DNA of 64,000 nt from the NCBI RefSeq assembly GCF_000348785.1, contig NC_020520.1, positions 2,480,001 to 2,544,000 on the forward strand, given 5' to 3'. This document shows, one piece after another, positions 26,121 to 33,840 of this stretch; the stretch's first letter is position 1, and every line of letters begins with the position of its first letter. This DNA comes from Ilumatobacter coccineus YM16-304. Lineage in GTDB: Bacteria > Actinomycetota > Acidimicrobiia > Acidimicrobiales > Ilumatobacteraceae. The translations under genes and the position numbers were made by a program. The notes below the pieces were generated by a model. It was not told the DNA's origin and did no database searches. It saw only the letters and a list, made by a program, of their open reading frames with translations.

Positions 26121-27371
26121 TCAGGTCCGGAAGGTGACCGGCAGGTGGTCGGGGCCGAAGATCGCGGTGGTCGACGGTTTCCACCTGATGTCGCCGGCCG
26201 CGGTGAGGTCGGGCATCCGCTGAGCGAGGATCGGCAGCGCCTCTTGCAGCTCGGCCCGTGCGAGCGACGCACCGAGGCAGTAGTGGATGCCCGATCCGAA
26301 GCCCATCTGCATCCGTCCGGCAACGGGTTCGCGAGTGATGTCGAACGTCTCGACGTCGCCGACGGCGACACCGTCGTCGTGGTTCGCCGAGGCCAGCGAC
26401 GGGAACACGAACGTGCCGGCGGGGAAGAGCACGTCGCGGTAGACGATGTCTTCGCTCGCGAACCGGCCGGTGCCTCGAATCGCCCCGAAATAGCGCATGC
26501 ATTCCTCGACGGCGTTCTTCGCGAGTTCGGGCTGCTCGGCCAGCATCGCCCACTGGTCGGGGTGTTCGAGGAAGACGCTGATGGCGCAGCCGAGTTGGTT
26601 GCGAGTGGTGTCGGTGCCGCCGACGATCACCGCGTTGACCATCATCACCAACTCTTCGGTCGAGAGCCGGTCGCCTTCCTCCTCCGCAGCGATCAGCTGG
26701 GTGATGAGATCGTCACGCGGGTCGTCTCGACGCTGCGAGATCATGTCGATGACGTACTCGTTGAGTTCGATCTGAGCCTGCTTGATGACGTCGAGTTCAG
26801 CCGCCGCGGTGCCGTTGAAGATGCGCAGGACGTCTTCGGCCCAGCGGGAGAAGAGCTGCCAGTCGGAGCGGGGAGCACCGAGCAGTTCGCAGATGATCGG
26901 GATCGGGTACGGCTCGCAGATGTCGACGGCGATGTCGGCACGGCCAGCGTCGGCAACGGCATCGACCAATTCGTTCACGACCTCGCGCATGAACGGCCGA
27001 AGCTTGTCGGCCTCCCGCGGCGAGAACGCCTTGGCCACGAGTCGCCGCAATCGGGTGTGGACGTCGCCTTCGGCGGCGAGGATCGACGGTGGACGGTCGG
27101 TGAAGAACGGGTCGTCGATCCCCATCATCTCGGGCAGCTTGCCCACGGCGTTGTGCCAGCGCTTGTCGCGCAGGATGGCTGCCACGTCGTCGTAGCGGAG
27201 CACCGTGTATCCGAATACGTTCTGCGCGATCCAGTGTTCTTTCGCCAGCGATCGGTACAGCGCCGAGGCTTCGTGACGGTCGGTCTCGCGGATGTCGGCC
27301 GGGAGCACCGGAAGGTCGAGATCGAAGATGCTGGTCGCATCGGTGCGATCTCTGTCAGTCGTACTGCCCAT
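26121..27371 (-). CDS. Cytochrome P450
   Basis: A 416-aa soluble bacterial P450. The I-helix reads VGGTDTTRNQLG, the K-helix region ECMRYFGAIRGTGRFASEDIV lacks a clean ExxR as read by eye but has ECMR in that position, and the haem loop is FGSGIHYCLGASLARAEL with the Cys ligand. It would hydroxylate a hydrophobic substrate with electrons from a ferredoxin encoded elsewhere. The ATG at 27371 has TAACGT 6 nt upstream; beyond that is the 72-bp repeat array. No ferredoxin or reductase gene adjoins. Confidence 0.92.
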   Translation of the reverse strand: MGSTTDRDRTDATSIFDLDLPVLPADIRETDRHEASALYRSLAKEHWIAQNVFGYTVLRYDDVAAILRDKRWHNAVGKLPEMMGIDDPFFTDRPPSILAAEGDVHTRLRRLVAKAFSPREADKLRPFMREVVNELVDAVADAGRADIAVDICEPYPIPIICELLGAPRSDWQLFSRWAEDVLRIFNGTAAAELDVIKQAQIELNEYVIDMISQRRDDPRDDLITQLIAAEEEGDRLSTEELVMMVNAVIVGGTDTTRNQLGCAISVFLEHPDQWAMLAEQPELAKNAVEECMRYFGAIRGTGRFASEDIVYRDVLFPAGTFVFPSLASANHDDGVAVGDVETFDITREPVAGRMQMGFGSGIHYCLGASLARAELQEALPILAQRMPDLTAAGDIRWKPSTTAIFGPDHLPVTFRT

Positions 27372-27443
27372 CGCGCAACGTTACGACACGCTGACGGTCG
27401 AGACGTGCTCGGCCGTCGCCGCGTGAGCACGCGAGCTCTCCGA

Positions 27444-27629
27444 TTTGTGTGACCGAATCCGCGAGCCTCAGTCACAATCGGTCACACAAACTCGGCAAAT
27501 TCGGGCCCTGTCCGGTTTGTGTGACCGAAAGCGCGAGCCTCGGTCAGAATCGGTCACACAAACTCAGGAAATCGGGTGCTGGCCGGTTTGTGTGACCGAC
27601 AGCGCGAGGCTCGGCGGGAGCCCGGCCGG
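27444..27629. repeat. 72-bp tandem repeat with inverted-repeat core, 2.4 copies
   Basis: Units start at 27444, 27516 and 27587 (periods 72 and 71; the third is cut short near the ald stop). Each full unit has perfect 13-bp arms TTTGTGTGACCGA and TCGGTCACACAAA around a 20-21-nt loop that contains GCGAGCCTC, then a less conserved tail ending in CCGG. The array fills the gap between the ald stop and the P450 promoter. Two units with a variable loop are too few and too symmetrical for a CRISPR. Confidence 0.8.
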
Positions 27630-28763
27630 TCAGGCGAGGGGGTCGACGGCGGTGGCGCCAAGGGATTCGGCGACGATCGCGTTGGCGTGGTGGCCGCCGA
27701 CGGTGTTGAGGCCGTGGGCGATCGACGCGCTGCGTCGGGCCGCACCGAGTGCGCCGTGGACGGCGACGTCGAGTTGGTAGGGGAGCGTCGCGTTGGTCAG
27801 GGCGTAGGTGCTGGTGTGCGGCACGGCGCCGGGCATGTTGCCGACGGCGTAGTGCACCACGCCGTGCAGTTCGTACACCGGATCCTCGTGCGTGGTCTCG
27901 CGGGTGGTGGCGATGCAGCCGCCCTGGTCGACGGCGACGTCGACGATGACCGCTCGCGGTTTCATGGAGCGGACGAGGTCGTCGCTCACCACGACCGGGG
28001 CGCGTCCTCCGGCGACGAGCACGGCGCCGATGACGAGGTCTGCTTCGGCGACGGTGCGTTCGATCGAGCCCTGGTTGGAGGCGAGCGTCGAGATGCGACC
28101 CTTGTGGATCTGGTCGACGTAGCGGAGGCGCTCGAGGTTCTTGTCGAGCACGGTCACCTCGGCTTCCATGCCCGCTGCGATGACGGCCGAACTCCATCCG
28201 ACGTTGCCCGCGCCGAGCACGACGACCTTTGCCGGTGACACGCCGGGTACGCCGCCCATCAGCACGCCGCGTCCGCCCTTGTGCCGCTCGAGGAAGTGAG
28301 CGCCCATCTGTGGGGCGAGTCGTCCGGCGACCTCGCTCATCGGGGCGAGCAGTGGCAGCGAGCCGTCGCTGAGTTGCACGGTCTCGTAGGCGACGCTGGT
28401 GGTCTTGGCTGCGAGCAGCGCCTCGGCGACGGCGGGGTACGCGGCGAGGTGGAGGTAGGTGAAGAGCGTGAGGTCCTCGCGGAGGTACTCGAACTCCTCC
28501 GGCTTGGGTTCTTTGACCTTGACGACCATCTGCTGTGCCCAGACGTCGGCTGCGGTCGGCACGATGGTGGCTCCCGCTGTGACGTAGTCGTCGTCACTGA
28601 TCGACGCCCCGTCGCCGGCGCCGGTCTCGACCATGACGGCCACGCCGGCGCGATCGAGTTCGCGCACGCCGTCGGGCGTCATCGCCACGCGGTGTTCGGA
28701 GTTCTTGACTTCGCGGGGTACGCCCACGGTGGAGATGGCCGGGGTGGTGGTCGCGTTCGACAT
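27630..28763 (-). CDS. ald: Alanine dehydrogenase
   Basis: NAD-dependent interconversion of L-alanine and pyruvate plus ammonium. The 377-aa protein starts with the family's GVPREVKNSEHRVAMTP (pyruvate-binding Arg/Lys region), has KVKEPKPEEF and THLHLA-like FTYLHLAA, and a Rossmann motif VVLGAGNVGWSSAVIAAGM near residue 180. The ATG at 28763 has CACAAT ending 6 nt upstream. The divergent Lrp/AsnC gene 68 bp away is the expected activator, as with AldR in mycobacteria. Confidence 0.95.
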   Translation of the reverse strand: MSNATTTPAISTVGVPREVKNSEHRVAMTPDGVRELDRAGVAVMVETGAGDGASISDDDYVTAGATIVPTAADVWAQQMVVKVKEPKPEEFEYLREDLTLFTYLHLAAYPAVAEALLAAKTTSVAYETVQLSDGSLPLLAPMSEVAGRLAPQMGAHFLERHKGGRGVLMGGVPGVSPAKVVVLGAGNVGWSSAVIAAGMEAEVTVLDKNLERLRYVDQIHKGRISTLASNQGSIERTVAEADLVIGAVLVAGGRAPVVVSDDLVRSMKPRAVIVDVAVDQGGCIATTRETTHEDPVYELHGVVHYAVGNMPGAVPHTSTYALTNATLPYQLDVAVHGALGAARRSASIAHGLNTVGGHHANAIVAESLGATAVDPLA

Positions 28764-28831
28764 GAGGTCATTGTGAACTCGCGCGCACCGTCGATGAGAC
28801 GGAATCTGCCGTTTCGGTTAGAGTTGGCGCC

Positions 28832-29272
28832 GTGGATTCATCGGTCATCGACCCCGTCGACGCTCGAATCATCGACATTCTGCGCCACGACGGTCGAATG
28901 TCTTGGAGAGAGCTGTCTGAGCGGATCCATCTGGCGCCGAGCTCGGTGGCCGAGCGCGTGCGCCGCTTGGAGTTGCGCGGCGTCATCACGGGCTATTCGG
29001 CACGGGTCGATCCGGTCGCGCTCGGCCGCACGGTGCGGGCGGTCATCGACGTGAGCCTCGGGCCCGGTGACGCTGCTGACGATTTCGAGGAGCGGTTGCG
29101 TGAACGCGACGAGGTGGTGATGGCCGCGTACGTCACCGGTTCGGCCGACTACACGATCGTCGCGGAGTGCGTCGGTGCCGAGGGGCTCGACGCGTTCGTC
29201 CGCTGGGTTCGCGCCGACCACGCTGTGGCGCGCACCGAGAGCAAGCTGATGTTGCGCTCGATTGTCGGCTGA
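28832..29272 (+). CDS. Lrp/AsnC-family regulator, probably controlling ald
   Basis: A 146-aa Lrp/AsnC protein: N-terminal winged HTH (DARIIDILRHDGRMSWRELSERIHLAPSSVAERVRRLE) and a C-terminal RAM effector-binding domain containing VTGSADYTI, the G-x-x-D loop that senses amino acids. The GTG at 28832 follows TAGAGT by 7 nt. The divergent arrangement with alanine dehydrogenase matches the mycobacterial aldR-ald pair, so alanine-responsive control of ald is likely. Confidence 0.9.
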   Translation: MDSSVIDPVDARIIDILRHDGRMSWRELSERIHLAPSSVAERVRRLELRGVITGYSARVDPVALGRTVRAVIDVSLGPGDAADDFEERLRERDEVVMAAYVTGSADYTIVAECVGAEGLDAFVRWVRADHAVARTESKLMLRSIVG

Positions 29273-29310
29273 GCACTTCGCAATCTCGGTCGACACTCCT
29301 AACGTGGTCG

Positions 29311-29961
29311 ATGGTGACGAGTCGAAATCATTACGCCGTCCTCGGAGTCGGCCAGGAGGCGTCGATCGAGACGGTCCGTGAGGCGTACCGTCGGCTCGCT
29401 CGCGAGTATCACCCCGACCGCACGATGGGGTCTGCGGCGGGGTCGGACAAGATGCCGGCCATCAACGAGGCGTACCGGGTGCTGTCGGACCCGGCTCGCC
29501 GAGCGGTCTACGACGCATCGCTGCGCTCGGGGACGGCGTCGCCCAGCGCCCCGTCCGGTTCCACGACCACCTCGGCGGCCGATTTCGATCCGCGACGTGA
29601 CGGTCCGGGCGACGAAGCGATGCGTGAGTGGCGCTATCAGCATCCCGAGGGGCCGGCTCGTGTGCCGTGGCGGATGCTGACGATCTGCAGCGCGATCGCG
29701 ATCGTGGTGATCGTGGTGCTCGCCCAGTTCGGCGACCCCGGTGAGCCCGGCGCCCCCGACGGCGTGCTGCGCAACGGCGATTGCGTCGAGATCCTGCCCA
29801 ACACCGACGCCCGTGAGGTCGCGTGTCAGGGCGAGGGCGATCTGGTGGTACGTCAGTTCATCGCGTTCGACCGCCAGTGTTCGAACGGGTGGACGCCGCA
29901 CCGCGATCGGCAGGGCATGGGCGTGGCCTGCATCGAGCCCCGCCCTCCCGAAACCGGCTGA
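29311..29961 (+). CDS. J-domain membrane protein with septum-type extracytoplasmic tail
   Basis: A 216-aa protein with a J domain at residues 6-70 (HYAVLGV..; HPD at 34-36), a low-complexity Ser/Thr linker, one transmembrane helix at about 122-141 and a small extracytoplasmic domain with four cysteines (GDCVEI, EVACQG, RQCSNG, VACIE) that could form two disulfides. It would recruit DnaK to the membrane. TAACGT ends 5 nt before the ATG at 29311 and 8 nt before an in-frame GTG two codons... one codon later, at 29314, so the true start may be the GTG. Confidence 0.8.
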   Translation: MVTSRNHYAVLGVGQEASIETVREAYRRLAREYHPDRTMGSAAGSDKMPAINEAYRVLSDPARRAVYDASLRSGTASPSAPSGSTTTSAADFDPRRDGPGDEAMREWRYQHPEGPARVPWRMLTICSAIAIVVIVVLAQFGDPGEPGAPDGVLRNGDCVEILPNTDAREVACQGEGDLVVRQFIAFDRQCSNGWTPHRDRQGMGVACIEPRPPETG

Positions 29962-29984
29962 CGCTGGCGGGGTCAGCCGCTCCG

Positions 29985-30032
29985 AAAACGACGAAACCCC
30001 CGGCGGCGCCGGTGGCGTCGGACGGGGGTTCG
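29985..30032 (-). terminator. Intrinsic terminator of tRNA-Val
   Basis: On the minus strand, just after the CCA end, a GC-rich stem (GAACCCCC with GGGGGTTTC) is followed by TCGTTTTC. The tail TTCGTCGTTTTCGG is identical to the one after tRNA-Asn at 62981-62994. Confidence 0.75.
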
Positions 30033-30109
30033 TGGTGGGCGCAAAGGGATTCGAACCCCTGACCTCTGCCGTGTGAAGGCAGCGCTCTAACCAACTGAGC
30101 TATGCGCCC
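30033..30109 (-). tRNA. tRNA-Val (anticodon CAC), CCA encoded
   Basis: The minus strand reads GGGCGCATAGCTCAGTTGG at the 5' end, an anticodon stem CTGCC/GGCAG around TTCACAC (anticodon CAC), the T arm GGGGTTCGAATCCC and acceptor GCGCCC, then A-CCA (30036-30033). The body is 74 nt and fits the cloverleaf in full. The 15-nt leader can pair with the first three tRNA bases to form a small hairpin. Confidence 0.95.
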
Positions 30110-30183
30110 GATGTTGCTTCGGGATGTCCAGCCGATGATGCTGCCTTGGAGGGCGGCGTTCTCACCAACTGAGCTATGCGCCC
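30110..30183 (-). pseudogene. Decayed tandem tRNA copy upstream of tRNA-Val
   Basis: Exactly one tRNA length (74 bp) upstream, the tRNA 5' half recurs: acceptor 5' strand and D arm GGGCGCATAGCTCAGTTGGT are intact and the anticodon arm is recognisable (GCCGCCCTCCAAGGCAGC) but lacks one loop base. The T arm and the acceptor 3' strand are gone. The leader hairpin (30181-30197, CCCGAAG/CTTCGGG) is also shared with the real tRNA (30107-30123, one mismatch). It is best read as a tandem duplicate that lost its 3' half. Confidence 0.65.
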
Positions 30184-30220
30184 GAAGTTGCTTCGGGAGC
30201 GGGACTCTATCCGTGTCCGG

Positions 30221-30562
30221 TCAGGCAACCAAGTGCGCGGGGATGGGAACTTCTTCGGCAGCGATCTCGATGCGGTCGCGAGCCGGGCGTCCGCGGCGTC
30301 GCGCGAAGCGGGTCGGCTCGCCGTCGATCAGCAGCACGCCGCCCCACACGCCGTACGCCTCGCGGCGAGCGATGGCGTTCTGGAGACACTCTTCGCGCAG
30401 CGCGCACGACGAGCAGACGGCCTTGGCGCGGGCGATGTCCATGTCGTCGTCGGAGAAGAACAGTGGTGCCAACGTGCCGGCGCCATCGGCGCAGCGAGCC
30501 CGGCGGACGGGGAGTGGTTCGAAGGCGATGTCTGGGTCGAGGCCTGCGGGTGTCGTGTGCAC
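30221..30562 (-). CDS. WhiB-family Fe-S transcriptional regulator
   Basis: A 113-aa Wbl protein with the four cluster cysteines C24, C50, C53 and C59 (C-X25-C-X2-C-X5-C), the GVWGG turn and a basic AT-hook-like tail (RRRGRPARDR). Wbl proteins bind a redox- or NO-sensitive [4Fe-4S] cluster and act with the primary sigma factor, whose gene (sigA) is also in this window. The GTG at 30562 is chosen because TACGTT ends 6 nt upstream; the longer frame would add 34 residues not found in the family. Confidence 0.92.
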   Translation of the reverse strand: MHTTPAGLDPDIAFEPLPVRRARCADGAGTLAPLFFSDDDMDIARAKAVCSSCALREECLQNAIARREAYGVWGGVLLIDGEPTRFARRRGRPARDRIEIAAEEVPIPAHLVA

Positions 30563-30706
30563 GATTCGAACGTACGGAACCACCGTTAACCAGGCGTTGC
30601 TCAATCCGCTCCGACGATTACTCAGTCGGTCGAGATCCGCTCCATGGGGGCGGTTCCGCGGCATCCATCCCGCTCCCGACGGCCCTGAGCACTACAGTCG
30701 GGGCCG

Positions 30707-31270
30707 ATGGGCCGACTGTGCGAACGACCGGGATGTTCCGAGAACGCCTCCGTCGCCTACGGCATGCGGGCAGAAGATCTCGTGTTCTGGCTCGACGTGA
30801 TCCGCCCGTCCGAGAACATCACCGGCGGCGTGCTCTGTCAGCGCCACGCCGATTCGATGGTCGTGCCACGCAATTGGACGCTCGACGATCTCCGCGATCC
30901 CGACCTGCACCTGTTCCGGCCACCGCCGATCAAGCGGGCGCCGTCGTCGCGCACCCGTCGATCGGGACACCGCGACGACTCGATCGAGCAGTTGCAACTG
31001 GGCGTGGTTCCCGACCAAACGACTGATGTCGCGCCGGCCGACGTCGTGACCGCCGACGCCGCTGCCGACACCGTGACCGTCGAGACGCCGACGGTCGTCG
31101 CCGACGCCATGCCCGCCGACGAGACTGCGGCGACGCCCGACGCCGTCGACGCCGACCCCGAATCACCGTGGGTGCCGTCGTTCGATTCGGGTGACGACCT
31201 CGACGGTCTGCTGTCGGCACGAAGCCCGCTGCTCGCTCGCGCCTTTCGCGGCGACGGCCGTCGCAACTGA
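30707..31270 (+). CDS. DUF3499 family protein
   Basis: A 187-aa protein of the actinobacterial DUF3499 family: the N-terminal MGRLCERPGCSENASVAYGM and GGVLCQRHADSM pair a C-x4-C with a C-x2-H, likely a zinc knuckle. After residue 95 the protein is an acidic, Val/Thr/Ala-rich low-complexity tail. TACAGT ends 8 nt before the ATG. The SRPBCC gene follows 7 bp later, so both form one unit. The function is unknown. Confidence 0.8.
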   Translation: MGRLCERPGCSENASVAYGMRAEDLVFWLDVIRPSENITGGVLCQRHADSMVVPRNWTLDDLRDPDLHLFRPPPIKRAPSSRTRRSGHRDDSIEQLQLGVVPDQTTDVAPADVVTADAAADTVTVETPTVVADAMPADETAATPDAVDADPESPWVPSFDSGDDLDGLLSARSPLLARAFRGDGRRN

Positions 31271-31277
31271 CCAGCCG

Positions 31278-31739
31278 ATGGAGATCGTTCGTCGGCTCGT
31301 CGCCCCGTGCACTCCGGCTCGCCTCTTCGCGCACGTCGACGACCTGTCGCGCTATCCGGCGTGGATGGACCTCGTCCACGCCGTCGAACGTGAATCGGCT
31401 GACGATGCCTGGGACGTCGAACTCCGCGCCACCGTCGGTCCGTTCGCCCGATCGAAACGGCTCCGCATGGAACGCACCGAACTGGTGCCCGACCGTGTCG
31501 CCGTGTTCGAGCGAGCGGAGTCCGACGGGCGCAACCATTCGCCGTGGATGCTCCGAGCCGAACTCGCACCGATCGAGCCCAGCCCGAACGGTGCCGCGCA
31601 GACCGAACTCACCATGACGCTGCGCTACGGCGGCAACCTCTGGACCGGCGCCGTGCTGCAACGCGTGCTCGACGACAAGGTCGCCGCCGGGAGCGCCGCA
31701 CTGCTCGCTCTCGTCACCGCCGAGTCGCGACCGAGCTGA
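31278..31739 (+). CDS. SRPBCC (polyketide cyclase/START-like) protein
   Basis: A 153-aa START/Bet v1-fold protein. The opening EIVRRLVAPCTPARLFAHVDDLSRYPAWMDLVHAVERE is the typical first strand, helix and 'YPxWM' element of the family, and the C-terminal long helix (GAVLQRVLDDKVAAGSAALLALV) closes the hydrophobic cavity. It likely binds or cyclizes a hydrophobic ligand. It is 7 bp after the DUF3499 gene and has no promoter of its own. Confidence 0.8.
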   Translation: MEIVRRLVAPCTPARLFAHVDDLSRYPAWMDLVHAVERESADDAWDVELRATVGPFARSKRLRMERTELVPDRVAVFERAESDGRNHSPWMLRAELAPIEPSPNGAAQTELTMTLRYGGNLWTGAVLQRVLDDKVAAGSAALLALVTAESRPS

Positions 31740-31771
31740 CGGCACTCCCGACGGCGCCGAGACCGGGCCGC

Positions 31772-32725
31772 TCACGTGGCCGCGGAAGCTCCCTGGGCGT
31801 CGAGCCAGGTCAGGATCGCCCGTGTCGTCTCGTCCGGCTGCTCCTGCTGGATCCAGTGACCGCAGTCCAAGGTGATCACGTCGGCGTCGGGAACGAAGTC
31901 GCTGAGGTTCTCGAGTGGCGCCACCATGTCGTGTGCGCCGTGGATCATGAGCGCGGGCTGTCGGATGATCGGGTCGACATCGGCCAACAGGTGCCAGTTG
32001 CGGTCGAGGTTGCGGTACCAGTTGACGCTGCTCGTGAACCCCGTCGACTCGAACGCCGAGACGAACACGGCCAGGTCGTCGTCGCTCATGATCGGTTCGC
32101 CGGCGGGCGACTCGGCTCTGGCCAGATTGATCATCATCATCCCCGGCTCCGGCGCGACGTGGGGCAGATTCTTGCGGTACAGGTTGCGCAGGAACCGTGG
32201 CGCGTGTTCGTCCATGACGGCGTCGGCGACACCTGGCTGTCGGTTGAAGTGAACGAAGTAGAAGTCGCCGCCGAACACGGCGTCCATCCACTCGATCCAC
32301 GGCTGTTCGCCCCGAGGTTGGTACGGCACGCTCAGGTTGACCAGCCGACTGACACGGCTCGGGTGCAGCAGGGTCAGCCACCAGACGACCATCGCGCCCC
32401 AGTCGTGGCCGACGAACACCGCGTCGTCGTACCCGAAGTGATCGAGCAGACCGACGAGGTCACCCGAGAGGTGTTCGATGTCGTACTCGGTCACGTCGTC
32501 GGGACGAGACGAGTTGCCGTAGCCGCGCTGGTTCGGGACGATGACGTGGTAGCCGGCGGCGGCGAGGGCGGGCATCTGGTGGCGCCAGGAGTAGGCGTGC
32601 TCCGGCCAGCCGTGGCACAACACGATGGGGTTGCCCAGGTGCTCGCGACCTGCTTCGAACACTTCGAGTTCGACGCCGTTGACGGCGATCATCGTGGGTT
32701 CGGGAAACTCGGTTGGGGTGGTCAT
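31772..32725 (-). CDS. Alpha/beta hydrolase, epoxide hydrolase type
   Basis: A 317-aa hydrolase with HGWPEHAYSWRHQ (oxyanion region), nucleophile VGHDWGAMV (Asp) and a likely catalytic His in LDCGHWIQQEQP near the C-terminus, matching soluble epoxide hydrolases and haloalkane dehalogenase relatives. The ATG at 32725 is chosen: an AGAGAAGAGAG purine run precedes it, and TACGTT (32771-32766) would start a leader of about 34 nt. This makes it one of the few genes here with an untranslated leader. It is divergent from a WYL regulator, which may control it. Confidence 0.88.
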   Translation of the reverse strand: MTTPTEFPEPTMIAVNGVELEVFEAGREHLGNPIVLCHGWPEHAYSWRHQMPALAAAGYHVIVPNQRGYGNSSRPDDVTEYDIEHLSGDLVGLLDHFGYDDAVFVGHDWGAMVVWWLTLLHPSRVSRLVNLSVPYQPRGEQPWIEWMDAVFGGDFYFVHFNRQPGVADAVMDEHAPRFLRNLYRKNLPHVAPEPGMMMINLARAESPAGEPIMSDDDLAVFVSAFESTGFTSSVNWYRNLDRNWHLLADVDPIIRQPALMIHGAHDMVAPLENLSDFVPDADVITLDCGHWIQQEQPDETTRAILTWLDAQGASAAT

Positions 32726-32802
32726 TGTCTGCTCTCTTCTCTTCGCTGTTGAACGGATGCGCATCAACGTAGAGACCGTTCAGGACAGGATCGGTCCGCA
32801 AT

Positions 32803-32820
32803 GTCTGACAGACTGAGACG
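32803..32820 (+). promoter_or_regulatory. WYL regulator leaderless promoter with overlapping small palindrome
   Basis: CAGACT (32809-32814) ends 6 nt before the ATG at 32821. It is the right half of a short palindrome GTCTG-A-CAGAC (32803-32813), a candidate self-regulatory site for the WYL protein. Confidence 0.45.
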
Positions 32821-33840
32821 ATGCCGAACGACCCGACCGGGCGGGCCCTGCAGCTCCTGTCGCTCCTGCAGACGCACCGGCTGTGGCGGGGCGCCGAACT
32901 CGCCGAGCGCCTCGAGGTGACGGAGCGGACGGTGCGCCGTGACATCGATCGCCTGCGCGACCTCGGCTATCCCGTCGATGCGACGACGGGTGTCGACGGG
33001 GGATACCGCCTCGCGACCGGGGCGCACATGCCCCCGCTGGTGTTCGACGACGACGAAGCCGTCGCGGTCGCCGTCGGGCTGCGCACGGCCGCAGGGGCGG
33101 CGATCGGTGGCATGGACGAATCGTCGCTACGAGCGCTGACGAAGATCGAGCAACTGTTGCCCGACCGTCTGCGACGCCGGGTGTCGGCGCTGCACACGAG
33201 CGTCGCGTCGATGCGGTGGGCGGCCGACGACGGTGTCGTCGACGCCGACACGCTCAGCGTGCTCGCCGTGGCGTGTCGGGACGGCGAGGAGGTGCGTTTC
33301 GACTATCGGCGTCGTGACGGACACGACAGCCAACGCCTCGTCGAGCCGCATCGACTCGTCGCGGCCGATCGGCGCTGGTACCTCGTGGCGTGGGATCTGC
33401 GTCGCAACGACTGGCGCACGTTCCGGCTCGATCGGCTCGGCGACGCACGGCTCGCCGGCGGCCGTTTCACCCCACGCGACATCCCGGGCGGCGACGCCGT
33501 GCGCTTTCTCGAGAACACGCTTGGCCCACGAGCCCGTCTCCACGAAGCGACGATCGCCGTCCATGCGCCGCTCGACCAGGCCACCGACGTGCTCCAATGG
33601 GTCGATCACACGATCGAACACACCGAGGCGGAGACCTGTGTGGTCCGCATTCGCGGTGAGGACCTCGGCCGCCTCACCATGACGGTCGCCCGCATCGCGC
33701 TCACCATGCCGGTCGACGTCATCGAACCGGACGAACTCGCCGGCGCCGTCGCGCGTCTCTCCGCGAACCTCTCCGCGAATCCCACCGCGAATCTCTCTGG
33801 CGACGTCACCACGGCGCCATCCCACCGGTCGGGCCGATGA
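32821..33840 (+). CDS. HTH-WYL transcriptional regulator
   Basis: A 339-aa regulator: N-terminal DeoR-type winged helix (RALQLLSLLQTHRLWRGAELAERLEVTERTVRRDIDRLRDLGYP), a central WYL domain (HRLVAADRRWYLVAWDLRRNDWRTFRLDRL) that binds nucleic acid or nucleotide ligands, and a WCX C-terminal domain. It ends in a repetitive LSANLSANPTANLSG tail that looks like short tandem DNA duplication. It overlaps the GNAT gene by 4 bp and is divergent from an epoxide hydrolase. Confidence 0.9.
   Translation: MPNDPTGRALQLLSLLQTHRLWRGAELAERLEVTERTVRRDIDRLRDLGYPVDATTGVDGGYRLATGAHMPPLVFDDDEAVAVAVGLRTAAGAAIGGMDESSLRALTKIEQLLPDRLRRRVSALHTSVASMRWAADDGVVDADTLSVLAVACRDGEEVRFDYRRRDGHDSQRLVEPHRLVAADRRWYLVAWDLRRNDWRTFRLDRLGDARLAGGRFTPRDIPGGDAVRFLENTLGPRARLHEATIAVHAPLDQATDVLQWVDHTIEHTEAETCVVRIRGEDLGRLTMTVARIALTMPVDVIEPDELAGAVARLSANLSANPTANLSGDVTTAPSHRSGR

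Noticed and set aside
27444-27629. CRISPR array
   Set aside because: There are only 2.4 units, the 'repeats' are inverted arms within each unit, the loops are nearly identical rather than unique spacers, and no cas genes are in the window.
30110-30183. Second functional tRNA (possible Gly TCC anticodon)
   Set aside because: The T arm and acceptor 3' strand are missing and the anticodon loop is one base short.
30033-30183. Integrative-element attachment site at tRNA-Val
   Set aside because: The duplicated part is the tRNA 5' half and leader at a one-tRNA period, no integrase or foreign-looking genes adjoin, and 3'-half duplication would be expected.
30930-32381. 483-aa minus-strand frame across DUF3499, SRPBCC and the hydrolase gene
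   Set aside because: It crosses three recognised genes in a wrong frame and has Arg-rich shadow composition.
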